A DNA stretch of 64,000 nucleotides. It comes from UBA668 sp041918155 (GTDB lineage: Bacteria; Actinomycetota; Acidimicrobiia; Acidimicrobiales; Ilumatobacteraceae). Position 1 is the first letter of the stretch. Each line of letters begins with the position of its first letter. Positions 1 to 9,066 of the stretch are shown here, piece after piece. A model generated the notes under the pieces. It was not told where the DNA came from, did no database searches, and was given only the letters and a program-made list of their open reading frames with translations. The translations under genes were made by a program, and so were the position numbers. Location: the NCBI GenBank assembly GCA_041918155.1, contig JAYRWH010000056.1, positions 1-64,000 on the forward strand, given 5' to 3'.

Positions 1-1
1 C

Positions 2-1098
<1,097 letters not shown>

Positions 1099-1102
<4 letters not shown>

Positions 1103-2385
1103 CGATCACGGGCTGGTCGTGCGCCGTGTGTGGCGCGACGGTGCCCATCTCGCTCCCGTTCTCCTGGCGCTGCCCGAACTCGACTGGTGCGGATCGTCGG
1201 CATGTGCTGCAGATCGTGGAGTCGGCTGCCACGCCGTTCGGGTCGAGCGGCGACGACAACCCGTTCATCGCGTTCCGCCGCTCGCTGGCATGGGACGCGT
1301 TCGCCGCCGCGGCCGGGCTGTCCGAGGAAGCCCGCAACGTTATGGTGCGCACGCTCGACGCGGAGGTGGCGGGGGTGCAGGGGCACGGCTTCGTCACCAC
1401 CCCGTTCGCCCGTGCCGATGCGCTGAGCGACGCGCTCGGGTTCAGCGCGGCCGGGGGCGTGTGGGTGAAGGACGAGACGCACAATGTCGGCGGCAGCCAC
1501 AAGGCGCGGCATCTATTCACGATCCTGCTGCACCTGCGCACGGCAGAGGTGGCCGGGTTGGCGCCGTGGCGTTCGGCTGCGGAGCGTCCGCCGCTGGCGA
1601 TCGCCTCGTGCGGCAACGCCGCGCTCGCGGCAGCAACCTTGGCGGCCGCTGTGAGCTGGCCGATCCGGGTGTTCGTGCCTCACTCGGCGAACCTCCACGT
1701 GACGAATCGGCTCCGCGAGTTGGGGGCGACGGTGGTGGAGTGCCCGCGCCTGGCGACCGACCCGCCGGGCGATCCGTGCGTGCACCGCTTCCGCGAGGCC
1801 GTTGCCGGCGGCGCGATCCCGTTCAGCGTGCAGGGGCCGGAGAATGCGTGGTGCCTCGATGGTGGGCGCACGGTCGGCTGGGAGATGGCCGCGTCGGGCG
1901 TGGTGCTCGACCGTGTGTTCGTGCAGGTGGGCGGGGGAGCCTTTGCCGCCTGCGTTGCCGCCGGGCTACGCGCGAGTGGCGGTGGCCACACTCCCCGGTT
2001 GCACGCGGTGCAGACCGAGGCCTGCGCGCCGCTGCAGCGCGCGTGGGAGCGGTCGCAGTCCGTCGGCGGGCCTGCCGCGGCGGGCGCTCACTGGAGCGAG
2101 TGCATGTGGCCGTGGGAGCACGTCGGCACGTCGTCGGCCGACGGCATCCTCGACGACGAAACGTACGACTGGCTGCCGGTGCTGGCGGCGATGGCCGACA
2201 CCGACGGCTCGCCCGTGGTGGTGGGCGAGACGCAGGTGCTGGCGGCCAACGATGTCGGCTGCCGCGCGACGGGAATCGACGCCAGCCACACGGGCACGGC
2301 CGGGTTGGCCGGCCTGCTCGCGCTGCGGGGCTCGGTCGCCGAGGACGAGCGCGTGGCAGTGGTGTTCAGCGGCGTGCGACGATGA
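1099..2385 (+). CDS. PLP-dependent threonine-synthase/dehydratase-like enzyme
   Basis: A 428-residue fold-type II PLP enzyme. The GTG start at 1099 was chosen because it overlaps the upstream stop (GTGA); frames opening further upstream run inside the previous gene. A short zinc-ribbon-like N-terminus shows C8-x2-C11 and C25, as in many actinobacterial threonine synthases, but no clear fourth cysteine. K135 in GGSHKARH is the expected Schiff-base lysine, SCGNAALAA (about 170-178) is the substrate loop, and QVGGGAFAA (about residues 276-284) is the phosphate-binding glycine loop. The family interconverts or deaminates hydroxy amino acids, or makes threonine from O-phosphohomoserine; the sequence does not decide between these. 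Pairing with a cysteine-synthase-like partner suggests a dedicated two-step pathway. Confidence 0.8.
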
Positions 2386-2389
2386 GTGC

Positions 2390-2812
2390 GTGAGCACTCC
2401 GCAGGGAACTCCGCCCGACGGTCGCAAGCCCAAGGGCGTCAGCTGGGAGAGCTGGATCGACCGGCAGATCCGCCAGGGCGTCGCTGACGGCGCGTTCGAC
2501 GACCTGCCCGGCAAGGGCAAGCCGCTCGCCGAGTTCCCCGACTTCCACGACGACGATTGGTGGCTGAAGGCCAAGCTGCGCGCCGAGCGGTTGAGCTACT
2601 TGCCGCCCACGCTGCGCGTGCGCAAGGAGTTGGAGGAAGCCCGCGAGGCCATAGCCGCGGCGCGCCGGGAGGATGTGGTGCGCGGCATCATCGCCGACAT
2701 CAACGGCAAGATCCGCGACGTGAACCGCCGTGGCGCGGAGGGGCCGCCGAGCACGGTGATGCCGCTCGACGAGGAGGCCACGGTGGCCCGCTGGCGGGAG
2801 GCGCGCTCCTAG
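2390..2812 (+). CDS. DUF1992 (DnaJ-C28 conserved domain) protein
   Basis: A 140-residue protein starting at GTG 2390, four bases after the preceding stop. The core WESWIDRQIRQGVADGAFDD, followed by LPGKGKPL and DWWLKAKLRAERLSYLPP, is the signature of DUF1992, a domain found alone in bacteria and in the eukaryotic DNAJC28 proteins. It is charged, helical, without signal peptide or membrane segment, so cytoplasmic. The molecular function of the family is not established. Tight spacing suggests co-transcription with the two PLP enzymes upstream, but no functional link is obvious. Confidence 0.85.
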   Translation: MSTPQGTPPDGRKPKGVSWESWIDRQIRQGVADGAFDDLPGKGKPLAEFPDFHDDDWWLKAKLRAERLSYLPPTLRVRKELEEAREAIAAARREDVVRGIIADINGKIRDVNRRGAEGPPSTVMPLDEEATVARWREARS

Positions 2813-2940
2813 TCGGAGCGAACTGTCGGCGAGGACGGGTCACATCGGCACCGTAACCCTTGGCAACGGGACGCTTCTTGCCACCCAAGTGGTTCCTGTG
2901 AACCGCCACCGTTGCGGTTGGATGACGGGACCTCTTCGGG

Positions 2941-3440
2941 CGCGCGTATTCGGAGCGTGTGCTGCACGCCGACGACGGCGGGGTCATCGGCATCTCCTCC
3001 CGGGCTAGCGTCATCCGCGGCCGGCTTCGTCGCATGATCCTTGCCCGCGATCGCAGCTGCATCGTGCCCGGTTGTGGTCGGCGCGGCCGAGCCGAGATCA
3101 GCACTTCCATCACCGCGGCAAGGGCGGAAGCAATGCATCGGTGAACCTGGGGCTCACCTGTCGATACCACCACCACCTCCTGCACGAAGGTGGCTGGAAC
3201 GCGGTCGCCACCGAGGCCGGTATCGAGTTCCACCTTCCTGATGGGCGGGTGATCATGCCCACGAGGGAAATGGCGACGGGTCGGGCCGCGGACGTGGCCG
3301 CCCACGCCCGCAACGCGGACGACGGCCGTTGCCAGTGGATCGGCGACCGCCTGGATCTCGACATGGCACTCACGTGTCTGTTCTCGCATCAGCCCTGGAT
3401 CGACCCGTGGCGGTTCCCAGGGTCCGCCCCTGTCCCCTGA
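2941..3440 (+). pseudogene. Decayed DUF222/HNH endonuclease remnant
   Basis: Two overlapping frames together encode the C-terminal part of an actinobacterial DUF222-HNH endonuclease. Frame 1 (about 2941-3100) gives ISSRASVIRGRLRRMILARD followed by the zinc-type CIVPGCGR. Frame 3 (about 3090-3440) gives DQHFHHRGKGG, then the metal-binding YHHHLLHEGGWN region and a family-like tail ending at 3440. The switch falls near 3090-3100, in the middle of the HNH core, so the intact protein cannot be made without a frameshift. Stops at about 2899 and 2923 and the absence of any DUF222 N-terminus show it is also 5'-truncated. The rest of 2813-3514 holds no recognisable gene. Confidence 0.75.
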
Positions 3441-3502
3441 CCAACCAGTGCGGTTCACAGGACCGCTCCCGCCGCCTGGCCCATCACCGCCGACGCGCCT
3501 GG

Positions 3503-3508
3503 CAAACT
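3503..3508 (+). promoter_or_regulatory. Putative -10 (CAAACT) of a leaderless choline-sulfatase transcript
   Basis: CAAACT lies exactly six bases before the GTG start at 3515, the spacing seen at many unit starts in this window. No Shine-Dalgarno sequence lies between. CANNNT deviates from TANNNT at one position. Confidence 0.35.
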
Positions 3509-3514
3509 CGCACA

Positions 3515-5035
3515 GTGACCCCACCCCGCCGTCCCAACATCCTCGTGGTCATGTACGACCAGCTGAACCCGGCGATGCTCGGGTATCACGGCGGGCCGGC
3601 GGTCGCGCCGACGATCGATCGCCTCGCCGCCGAGGGAGTGGTGTTCGAGTCGGCGTACACGAACAGCCCGCTGTGCACCCCGGCGCGGTACTGCATGATG
3701 ACCGGCCAGTTGCCGTCGGCCACGCGAGGGTACGACAACGCGGCGTACCTGGCGAGCACGATCCCGACGTACGCGCACTACCTGCGCGCGGCCGAGTACC
3801 GCACGGTGCTGTCGGGGAAGATGCACTTCGTCGGGCCGGATCAGTTGCACGGCTTCGAGGAGCGGCGCACCACCGACATCTACCCGGCCGACTTCGGCTG
3901 GACCCCCGATTGGCGCGCCCCCGAGGAGCGCATCGACTGGTGGTACCACAACATGGACAGCGTGGTCGGCGCCGGCGTCGGCGAGGTGACGAACCAGCTG
4001 CTGTTCGACGACGAGGTCGGCCACCACGCCGTGCGTGCGCTGCACGACGTCGCCCGCACGAGCGACGTGCGCCCGTTCCTGCTCGTGGCCAGCTTCACCC
4101 ACCCCCACGATCCGTACGTCACCCGCCAGGAGTACTGGGAACGCTACGAGGGCGTCGACATCCCCCTCCCCGCGGTGCGTGACGGCGAGATCGCCGACGA
4201 CCCACACTCGGCCCGCATCCGCGCCGCGTGCGCGATGGACCGCACTGCGATCGGCGAGGCCGACATCCTGCGCGCCCGGCGCGCCTACCTCGGCAACATC
4301 TCCTACGTCGACGAATGGACCTCGCGGCTCGTCGGCACGCTCGGAGCGCTCGGCCTTTCCGAGGACACCGTGGTGATCCTCGTCGGCGACCACGGCGACA
4401 TGCTCGGTGAGCGCGGCCTCTGGTACAAGATGAGCTTCTACGAGGGCTCGTGCCGCATCCCGCTTGTGGTGCACGCGCCGGGTCGCTTCGCCGCTCGCCG
4501 CGTTGCCCAGCCGGTGTCGATCGTCGACGTGTTGCCGACGCTGATGGAACTCGCCGGCGCCTCACCCGCCGATGCCGTGGAGCCGCTCGCCGGGGCGTCG
4601 CTGCTGCCGTTGTGCGCCGGCGACCCGAACGCCGACGAACGCACGGTCTACGGCGAGTACATGGCCGAGGCCTCGTGCGCGCCGATCGTGATGGTGCGCC
4701 GTGGGTCGCTGAAGTTCGTGCATTGCTCGACCGACCCCGACCAGCTCTACGACCTGGTGGAGGATCCGCACGAGCGGGTCAACCTCGCCCCTGACCCGCA
4801 CTGGGCGCATGTCGTCGCCACCTTCCGGGCCGAGGTCGCGCAGCGGTGGGATCTCGACCGGCTGTTCGACGGAGTGCTGCAGGACCAGGCCCGCCGACGG
4901 GTGATCTCCGAGGCTTTGCGGCAGGGCACGTTCACCCCGTGGGACTACACCCCGCCGCGCGCGGGCGCGAGCGAGTACATGCGCAACCACCTCGACATCA
5001 ACGACGTCGAGCGCAACGCCCGGTGGCCACGTTGA
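3515..5035 (+). CDS. betC: Choline-sulfatase
   Basis: A 506-residue type I sulfatase. The sulfatase signature C54-T-P-A-R58 (CxPxR) carries the cysteine that becomes formylglycine. Metal-site residues include the aspartate of VVMYDQLN near the N-terminus and the VGDHGDMLGE motif. Choline-sulfatase-specific stretches are unusually well kept: LSGKMHFVGPDQLHGFEE, TTDIYPADFGWTPD and RIDWWYHN. The enzyme hydrolyses choline-O-sulfate to choline and sulfate, giving carbon, nitrogen, sulfur and an osmoprotectant precursor. The GTG start at 3515 places VTPPRRPNILVV at the N-terminus, as in the family, and there is no signal peptide, so it acts in the cytoplasm. A formylglycine-generating enzyme must be encoded elsewhere. 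The next gene, 13 bases downstream, is a choline/aminoglycoside-kinase-type protein. Confidence 0.88.
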   Translation: MTPPRRPNILVVMYDQLNPAMLGYHGGPAVAPTIDRLAAEGVVFESAYTNSPLCTPARYCMMTGQLPSATRGYDNAAYLASTIPTYAHYLRAAEYRTVLSGKMHFVGPDQLHGFEERRTTDIYPADFGWTPDWRAPEERIDWWYHNMDSVVGAGVGEVTNQLLFDDEVGHHAVRALHDVARTSDVRPFLLVASFTHPHDPYVTRQEYWERYEGVDIPLPAVRDGEIADDPHSARIRAACAMDRTAIGEADILRARRAYLGNISYVDEWTSRLVGTLGALGLSEDTVVILVGDHGDMLGERGLWYKMSFYEGSCRIPLVVHAPGRFAARRVAQPVSIVDVLPTLMELAGASPADAVEPLAGASLLPLCAGDPNADERTVYGEYMAEASCAPIVMVRRGSLKFVHCSTDPDQLYDLVEDPHERVNLAPDPHWAHVVATFRAEVAQRWDLDRLFDGVLQDQARRRVISEALRQGTFTPWDYTPPRAGASEYMRNHLDINDVERNARWPR

Positions 5036-5048
5036 CGACGGCGCGCCC

Positions 5049-5744
5049 GTGAGCGACCTGCCGCTCATCGGCCGAGGCCGTGCGGCCGACGTGTTCGACC
5101 TCGGCAACGGACGCGTGCTGCGCCGCTACCGCACCGCTCGTGCGGGGTCGGTGGAGCACGAGGCTCGTGCGATGCGCCACCTGCGCGACCAGGGTGCACC
5201 GGTGCCGGAAGTGTTCGCCGCCGAGGGGAGCGACCTCGTGATGGAGCGACTCGACGGGCCGACGATGCTCGACGTGATGAAGTCGAAGCCGTGGCGTGCT
5301 GCCGCGATCGGGCGCGAGCTGGCTGCGCTGCACGTGCGCGTGCATCGGATCTCGGCAGGCGACATCGACCTGCCACGATTCAGCGATGGCGATGCCCTCC
5401 TGCACTTCGACCTCCATCCGGACAACGTGATCCTGACGGCCGACGGGCCGATGATCATCGATTGGACCAATGTGGTGGTCGGCGACCCGCTGGCGGACGT
5501 GATGTTCTCCTGGATGCTGATGGCCACGAGTTCGCCCGAGCGAGTGCCCCTGCTGCTGAAGCCGGTGTCGGGACTGGTTCGCCGTGCGCTCACCCAGGGC
5601 TTCATCGACGGGACACCGCTCACGGACGACGCCCGACGGCTGCTCGCTCGCGTGTGCGAGCTGCGGCTGCACGACCCGAACATCTTCGAGGGCGAGAGGG
5701 CTCGCGTGCGTGCGTTCGCCGGCGCGCACGCTCTCGTCGGTTGA
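5049..5744 (+). CDS. APH/choline-kinase-family phosphotransferase
   Basis: A 231-residue small-molecule kinase of the aminoglycoside phosphotransferase / choline kinase superfamily. It shows a glycine-rich start (IGRGRAADVF), a VMERLDGPTM hinge, the catalytic loop HFDLHPDNVI and the metal-binding IIDWTN (DFG equivalent). It is shorter than classical aminoglycoside kinases. The GTG start at 5049 lies 13 bases after the choline-sulfatase stop, so the two are probably co-transcribed. That context makes phosphorylation of choline or a related alcohol an attractive guess, but nothing in the sequence fixes the substrate; such proteins are also found as orphan kinases. Confidence 0.75.
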   Translation: MSDLPLIGRGRAADVFDLGNGRVLRRYRTARAGSVEHEARAMRHLRDQGAPVPEVFAAEGSDLVMERLDGPTMLDVMKSKPWRAAAIGRELAALHVRVHRISAGDIDLPRFSDGDALLHFDLHPDNVILTADGPMIIDWTNVVVGDPLADVMFSWMLMATSSPERVPLLLKPVSGLVRRALTQGFIDGTPLTDDARRLLARVCELRLHDPNIFEGERARVRAFAGAHALVG

Positions 5745-5755
5745 GCGGCGCCTCG

Positions 5756-5821
5756 GAGTGTTTCCTACGCGGATCCGGGTAGGAAACACTCGAAGGAAGC
5801 CGAAACGGTAGGAAACCCTCG
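5756..5821 (+). repeat. 13-bp perfect inverted repeat with a third half-copy
   Basis: GAGTGTTTCCTAC (5756-5768) is followed by a 10-base loop containing GGATCC and by its exact complement (5779-5791). A further near-copy of the right arm, GTAGGAAACCCTCG, starts at 5808. It lies between the converging kinase and carbonic anhydrase genes. No T-run follows, so it could be a bidirectional terminator, an mRNA-stabilising hairpin or a dispersed palindromic repeat. Confidence 0.6.
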
Positions 5822-5832
5822 GACAACGGACG

Positions 5833-6351
5833 TCAGCCGTCCACCGCGACCTCGTGGAGGCGGCCGTCGTGAACGTCGTAGACGAAGCCGCGGATGTGGT
5901 CCTTGTACGTGATGAATGGGCTGTGGCGCAGGCGGTTGATGCTCTGGCGGGTGTCGAGGTACGGGTCGCCGAAGCCCTCCAGCGCCCACCACGGCTTGAT
6001 GCCCACCTCAGCCTCCAGCTCGGCCTTGAAGCGGTACTCGTCGATCGCCTCGAGCCCGCAGTTGGTGTGGTGGATGAGGATGATCTCGCGGGTGCCGAGC
6101 AAGCGCTGCGAGAGCACGAGTGAGCGGATCACGTCGTCGGTGACGACGCCGCCGGCGTTGCGCACGATGTGGGCGTCGCCGTGGTCGAGGCCGAGCATCT
6201 GGAAGATGTCCATGCGGCTGTCCATACAGGCGACGATGGCGAGATGGCGGCGGGGGCGCAGGGCCAGGTCGCCGTCGGCGAACTGCGCGACATAGCGCTC
6301 GTTGTGGGTGAGCAGTTCGTCGGCGTTCGGGTGAAAGGGCTCGTCGGTCAT
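5833..6351 (-). CDS. Beta-class carbonic anhydrase (CanA/Rv1284-like)
   Basis: A 172-residue beta-carbonic anhydrase that interconverts CO2 and bicarbonate. The zinc and catalytic residues are visible: C-x-D-x-R in AIVACMDSRMD and H-x2-C in HHTNCG. The stretch IVRNAGGVVTDDVIRSL and the SQRLLGTREIILIHH segment match the small mycobacterial enzyme Rv1284 closely. No signal peptide, so cytoplasmic. The ATG at 6351 gives the usual family length; longer readings run into clpP. It is divergent from clpP with only 27 bases between start codons and apparently shares one -10 region with it. Confidence 0.88.
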   Translation of the reverse strand: MTDEPFHPNADELLTHNERYVAQFADGDLALRPRRHLAIVACMDSRMDIFQMLGLDHGDAHIVRNAGGVVTDDVIRSLVLSQRLLGTREIILIHHTNCGLEAIDEYRFKAELEAEVGIKPWWALEGFGDPYLDTRQSINRLRHSPFITYKDHIRGFVYDVHDGRLHEVAVDG

Positions 6352-6362
6352 GTCAATTCCGG

Positions 6363-6372
6363 ACGGTAGCCT
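6363..6372. promoter_or_regulatory. Overlapping divergent -10 elements, carbonic anhydrase / clpP
   Basis: ACGGTAGCCT reads TAGCCT on the plus strand (6367-6372), six bases before the clpP ATG, and TACCGT on the minus strand (6363-6368), eleven bases before the carbonic anhydrase ATG. The two hexamers share the central TA. clpP is predicted leaderless. Confidence 0.45.
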
Positions 6373-6378
6373 GCCCGC

Positions 6379-6972
6379 ATGACCGACACCACTCGACCGA
6401 TGGCGCTCGACTCCGGTATGGATCCCCGCCTCGACGTGTTCAACCGCCTGCTGAAGAACCGGGTGGTCATGCTCGGAACGGATGTCAACGACGACATCGC
6501 CAACCAGATCTGCGCCCAGCTCTTGTACCTCGAGGGCGAAGACCCCAGCTCCGACATCTGGCTGTACATCAACAGCCCTGGCGGCTCGGTGACGGCCGGC
6601 ATGGCGATCTACGACACCATGCAGTTCGTCGCCTGCGACGTTGCCACCGTGTGCATGGGCATGGCGGCGAGCATGGGTCAGTTCCTGCTCACCGCCGGCG
6701 CGCAGGGCAAGCGCTACACCCTGCCCAACGCGCGCATCATGATGCACCAGCCGCTCGCCGGCTTGCGCGGCCAGGCCACCGACATCGCCATCCAGGCCGA
6801 GCAGTTGGCCTACACCAAGCGCCGCATGGCCGAGCTGATCGCCCACCACTCGGGCCAGCCGCTGGAGAAGATCCAGGCCGACAGCGAGCGCGACCGCTGG
6901 TTCACCGCGGACGAGGCCAAGGCCTACGGCCTGGTCGACAAGGTGATCGTCAAGCGCGGCGAGATCAACTGA
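6379..6972 (+). CDS. clpP: ATP-dependent Clp protease proteolytic subunit
   Basis: A 197-residue ClpP serine protease subunit; it assembles into double heptamers and degrades proteins unfolded by ClpX or ClpC. The catalytic triad is intact: S98 in GMAASMGQ, H123 in MMHQP and D172 in the SERDRWF region. The handle-helix region IQAEQLAYTKRRM is typical. Actinobacteria usually carry two clpP genes in tandem; only one is present here and no clpX follows, so partners are elsewhere. Transcription probably starts at the ATG itself (TAGCCT six bases upstream). Confidence 0.95.
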   Translation: MTDTTRPMALDSGMDPRLDVFNRLLKNRVVMLGTDVNDDIANQICAQLLYLEGEDPSSDIWLYINSPGGSVTAGMAIYDTMQFVACDVATVCMGMAASMGQFLLTAGAQGKRYTLPNARIMMHQPLAGLRGQATDIAIQAEQLAYTKRRMAELIAHHSGQPLEKIQADSERDRWFTADEAKAYGLVDKVIVKRGEIN

Positions 6973-6976
6973 CCCG

Positions 6977-7375
6977 TCAGGGTCCGGGGGGTGGCGACCC
7001 GATCGCCACGCCGCACGTCGCCTGGGTGTAGGTGATCACCCGGTCGGCAGCCGTCTCGGTCTCGCGCGCCTTGTCGGCGACGCGCTGTACGGAGGCGGGG
7101 TCGGCGGAATCCACGGTGGCGGCGGTGACGATGTTGTCGACCATTGCCACCCATTCGTCCTGCACCGCGAGGGGCGCGGCACTCGACACCGCCCGCCATG
7201 CGCCGACCACGCGATTGACGTCGGCGTCGGTGGAGATCACCGGAGCACTGAGGTCCGCGAGGTGGTCGTTGACCTGCTTGCAGTAGTTCGTCTCGGTGCG
7301 CTGCGCGGCGTCGTCGCTGCAGGCGACGAGACCGAACACGGCGCAGGCGAGTAAGGGGGCGGCGGCACGGAGCAC
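6977..7375 (-). CDS. Small secreted lipoprotein, function unknown
   Basis: A 132-residue protein with a lipoprotein signal: a hydrophobic stretch LRAAAPLLACAVFGLVAC with lipobox L-V-A-C and then an acidic SDD. The GTG start at 7375 is preferred because it puts the signal at the N-terminus and has GGAAG about ten bases upstream; an earlier ATG at 7453 would add 26 unlikely residues. The mature part is helical with two further cysteines, one near NYCKQV and one in ATCGVA, that could pair. No family is recognised. It converges with clpP, with four bases between the stops. Confidence 0.65.
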   Translation of the reverse strand: MLRAAAPLLACAVFGLVACSDDAAQRTETNYCKQVNDHLADLSAPVISTDADVNRVVGAWRAVSSAAPLAVQDEWVAMVDNIVTAATVDSADPASVQRVADKARETETAADRVITYTQATCGVAIGSPPPGP

Positions 7376-7527
7376 CGGGTGATTCTTCCAGGCGGCACCT
7401 CTCGAAGGGTGGCAGGTTGCGAACCGTCGTCGGCCCGATATGTTCCGCTTCATCCGTCGGGGAACCGGTTGCCGTTCCCTCCCACGTACGCCGGCGCGCC
7501 GCGCCGCAGATCGTCGGAGGAGGCGCC

Positions 7528-9066
7528 ATGCTCGCCGCAGTTCGTTCCGCCACGGTGTTCGGGGTCGAGGGCCGCGCTGTCACCGTCGAGGTGCACGTGT
7601 CCACCGGATTACCCGCGTTCCAGATCGTCGGCCTGCCCGATGAAGCGTGCCGCGAGTCGCGCGATCGGGTGCGTGCGGCGGTGCTCTCCAGCGGGTTGCG
7701 CTGGCCCTCGTGCCGGGTGACGGTGAACCTCGCGCCGAGCAATCAGCGCAAAGGCGGCTCGGGGCTCGATCTCGCGATTGCGGTCGGCTTCCTCGCCGCC
7801 AGCGAGCAGGTGCCGGTGGGCGCGCTGGAGGGGTTGGCAATGGTGGGCGAGCTGGGGCTCGACGGCAGCCTGCGCGCCGTGTCCGGTGTCGCGCCGATGC
7901 TCGTCGCTTTGTGCGCCGAGACCGGCAACGGGGTCGATGGCGTGCGCGCGCTGGTGCCCGCGGCGAGCTTTCGCGAGGCCCAGGGCGTGGTGGGCGACGC
8001 CGCCCGCGTGGCCACGTCCCTGGGTGAGGTGGTGGCAGCGTTGTGCGGCGAGGCCCCGTGGCCCGAGCCGCCTGTGGGAGAACTCGTCGATGACGAACCG
8101 CCCCCGCCCGATCTGGCCGACGTGCGCGGCCAGGCGATGGCCCGGTTGGCGCTCGAGGTATGTGCGGCGGGCGGCCATCATCTCTTGCTGGTCGGCCCGC
8201 CGGGCTCGGGCAAGACGATGCTCGCCCAGCGCATCCCCGGCCTGCTACCGGCGCTCGATCCGGCCACGTCGCTGCAGGCGACGATGGTGCACTCGGCCGC
8301 TGGGGTGCGCCTGCCCCCGGGCGGGCTCGTGCGCCGCGCCCCGTTCCGTGCGCCGCACCACAGCAGCTCGATGGTGTCGCTGGTGGGTGGCGGCAGTACG
8401 TCCCTGCGCCCTGGTGAGATCAGCCTCGCCCATGGAGGCGTGTTGTTCCTCGACGAGCTCGGGGAGTTCGCGCCGGTGGTGCTCGACGGGTTGCGCCAAC
8501 CGCTCGAGGAGGGTGTGATCCGCCTCGCCCGGGCGCGCGCGTCGGCCACCATGCCGGCCCGCTTCCTGCTCGTCGCGGCCACCAACCCGTGTCCGTGCGG
8601 TGGCGGCCCACCCGGCCAATGCGAGTGCGACGATGTGGCCCGGCTGCGCTACTTGCGCCGCTTGTCGGGCCCTCTGCTCGACCGCTTCGACCTGCGGGTG
8701 GGCGTCGATCGGCCGGCGGTCGACGACCTGCTGGCCAGCGGCGGCGGCGAGCCCACCGCGGTGGTGGCCGAGCGTGTGGCCGCGGCGCGGCGGCGGGCCA
8801 TCGCCCGCATCGGCATGGCCAACGCCGTGATCCCGCCGGCGCACCTTGATGCGTTGGCACCGCTGCACCCCGAGGCGCGCCGCAAGCTGCGCGACGAGCT
8901 CGAGGCCGACACGCTCACGGGTCGCGGCTACCACCGCATCCGCAGGGTGGCACGCACGATTGCCGATCTCCACGACGCGGACGAGCTGGTCACCGAGGAG
9001 CACGTCACGCTGGCACTGCAGATGAGGGTGCGCCTGTCGGTGTCATCGCGGAGTCGTGCCGCATGA
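7528..9066 (+). CDS. comM: YifB/ComM family Mg-chelatase-like AAA+ ATPase
   Basis: A 512-residue ComM-type protein. An N-terminal ChlI-like/Lon-S5-fold domain (LAAVRSATVFGVEG, VNLAPSNQRKGGSGLDLAIA) precedes an AAA+ module with Walker A GPPGSGKT at about residues 222-229 and Walker B VLFLDELGEF. A cysteine-rich insert follows (NPCPCGGGPPGQCEC), then a C-terminal Mg-chelatase domain. ComM is a hexameric helicase that drives branch migration during natural transformation. The ATG at 7528 has a strong GGAGGAGG ribosome site. It overlaps dprA by 4 bases, and the comM-dprA pairing supports a role in handling incoming single-stranded DNA. Confidence 0.92.
   Translation: MLAAVRSATVFGVEGRAVTVEVHVSTGLPAFQIVGLPDEACRESRDRVRAAVLSSGLRWPSCRVTVNLAPSNQRKGGSGLDLAIAVGFLAASEQVPVGALEGLAMVGELGLDGSLRAVSGVAPMLVALCAETGNGVDGVRALVPAASFREAQGVVGDAARVATSLGEVVAALCGEAPWPEPPVGELVDDEPPPPDLADVRGQAMARLALEVCAAGGHHLLLVGPPGSGKTMLAQRIPGLLPALDPATSLQATMVHSAAGVRLPPGGLVRRAPFRAPHHSSSMVSLVGGGSTSLRPGEISLAHGGVLFLDELGEFAPVVLDGLRQPLEEGVIRLARARASATMPARFLLVAATNPCPCGGGPPGQCECDDVARLRYLRRLSGPLLDRFDLRVGVDRPAVDDLLASGGGEPTAVVAERVAAARRRAIARIGMANAVIPPAHLDALAPLHPEARRKLRDELEADTLTGRGYHRIRRVARTIADLHDADELVTEEHVTLALQMRVRLSVSSRSRAA

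Noticed and set aside
6991..7009. GTGGCGA-CCCGA-TCGCCAC hairpin considered as a terminator between clpP and the lipoprotein gene
   Set aside because: Only a 7-bp stem, no T-run on either strand, and it lies within the lipoprotein coding end.
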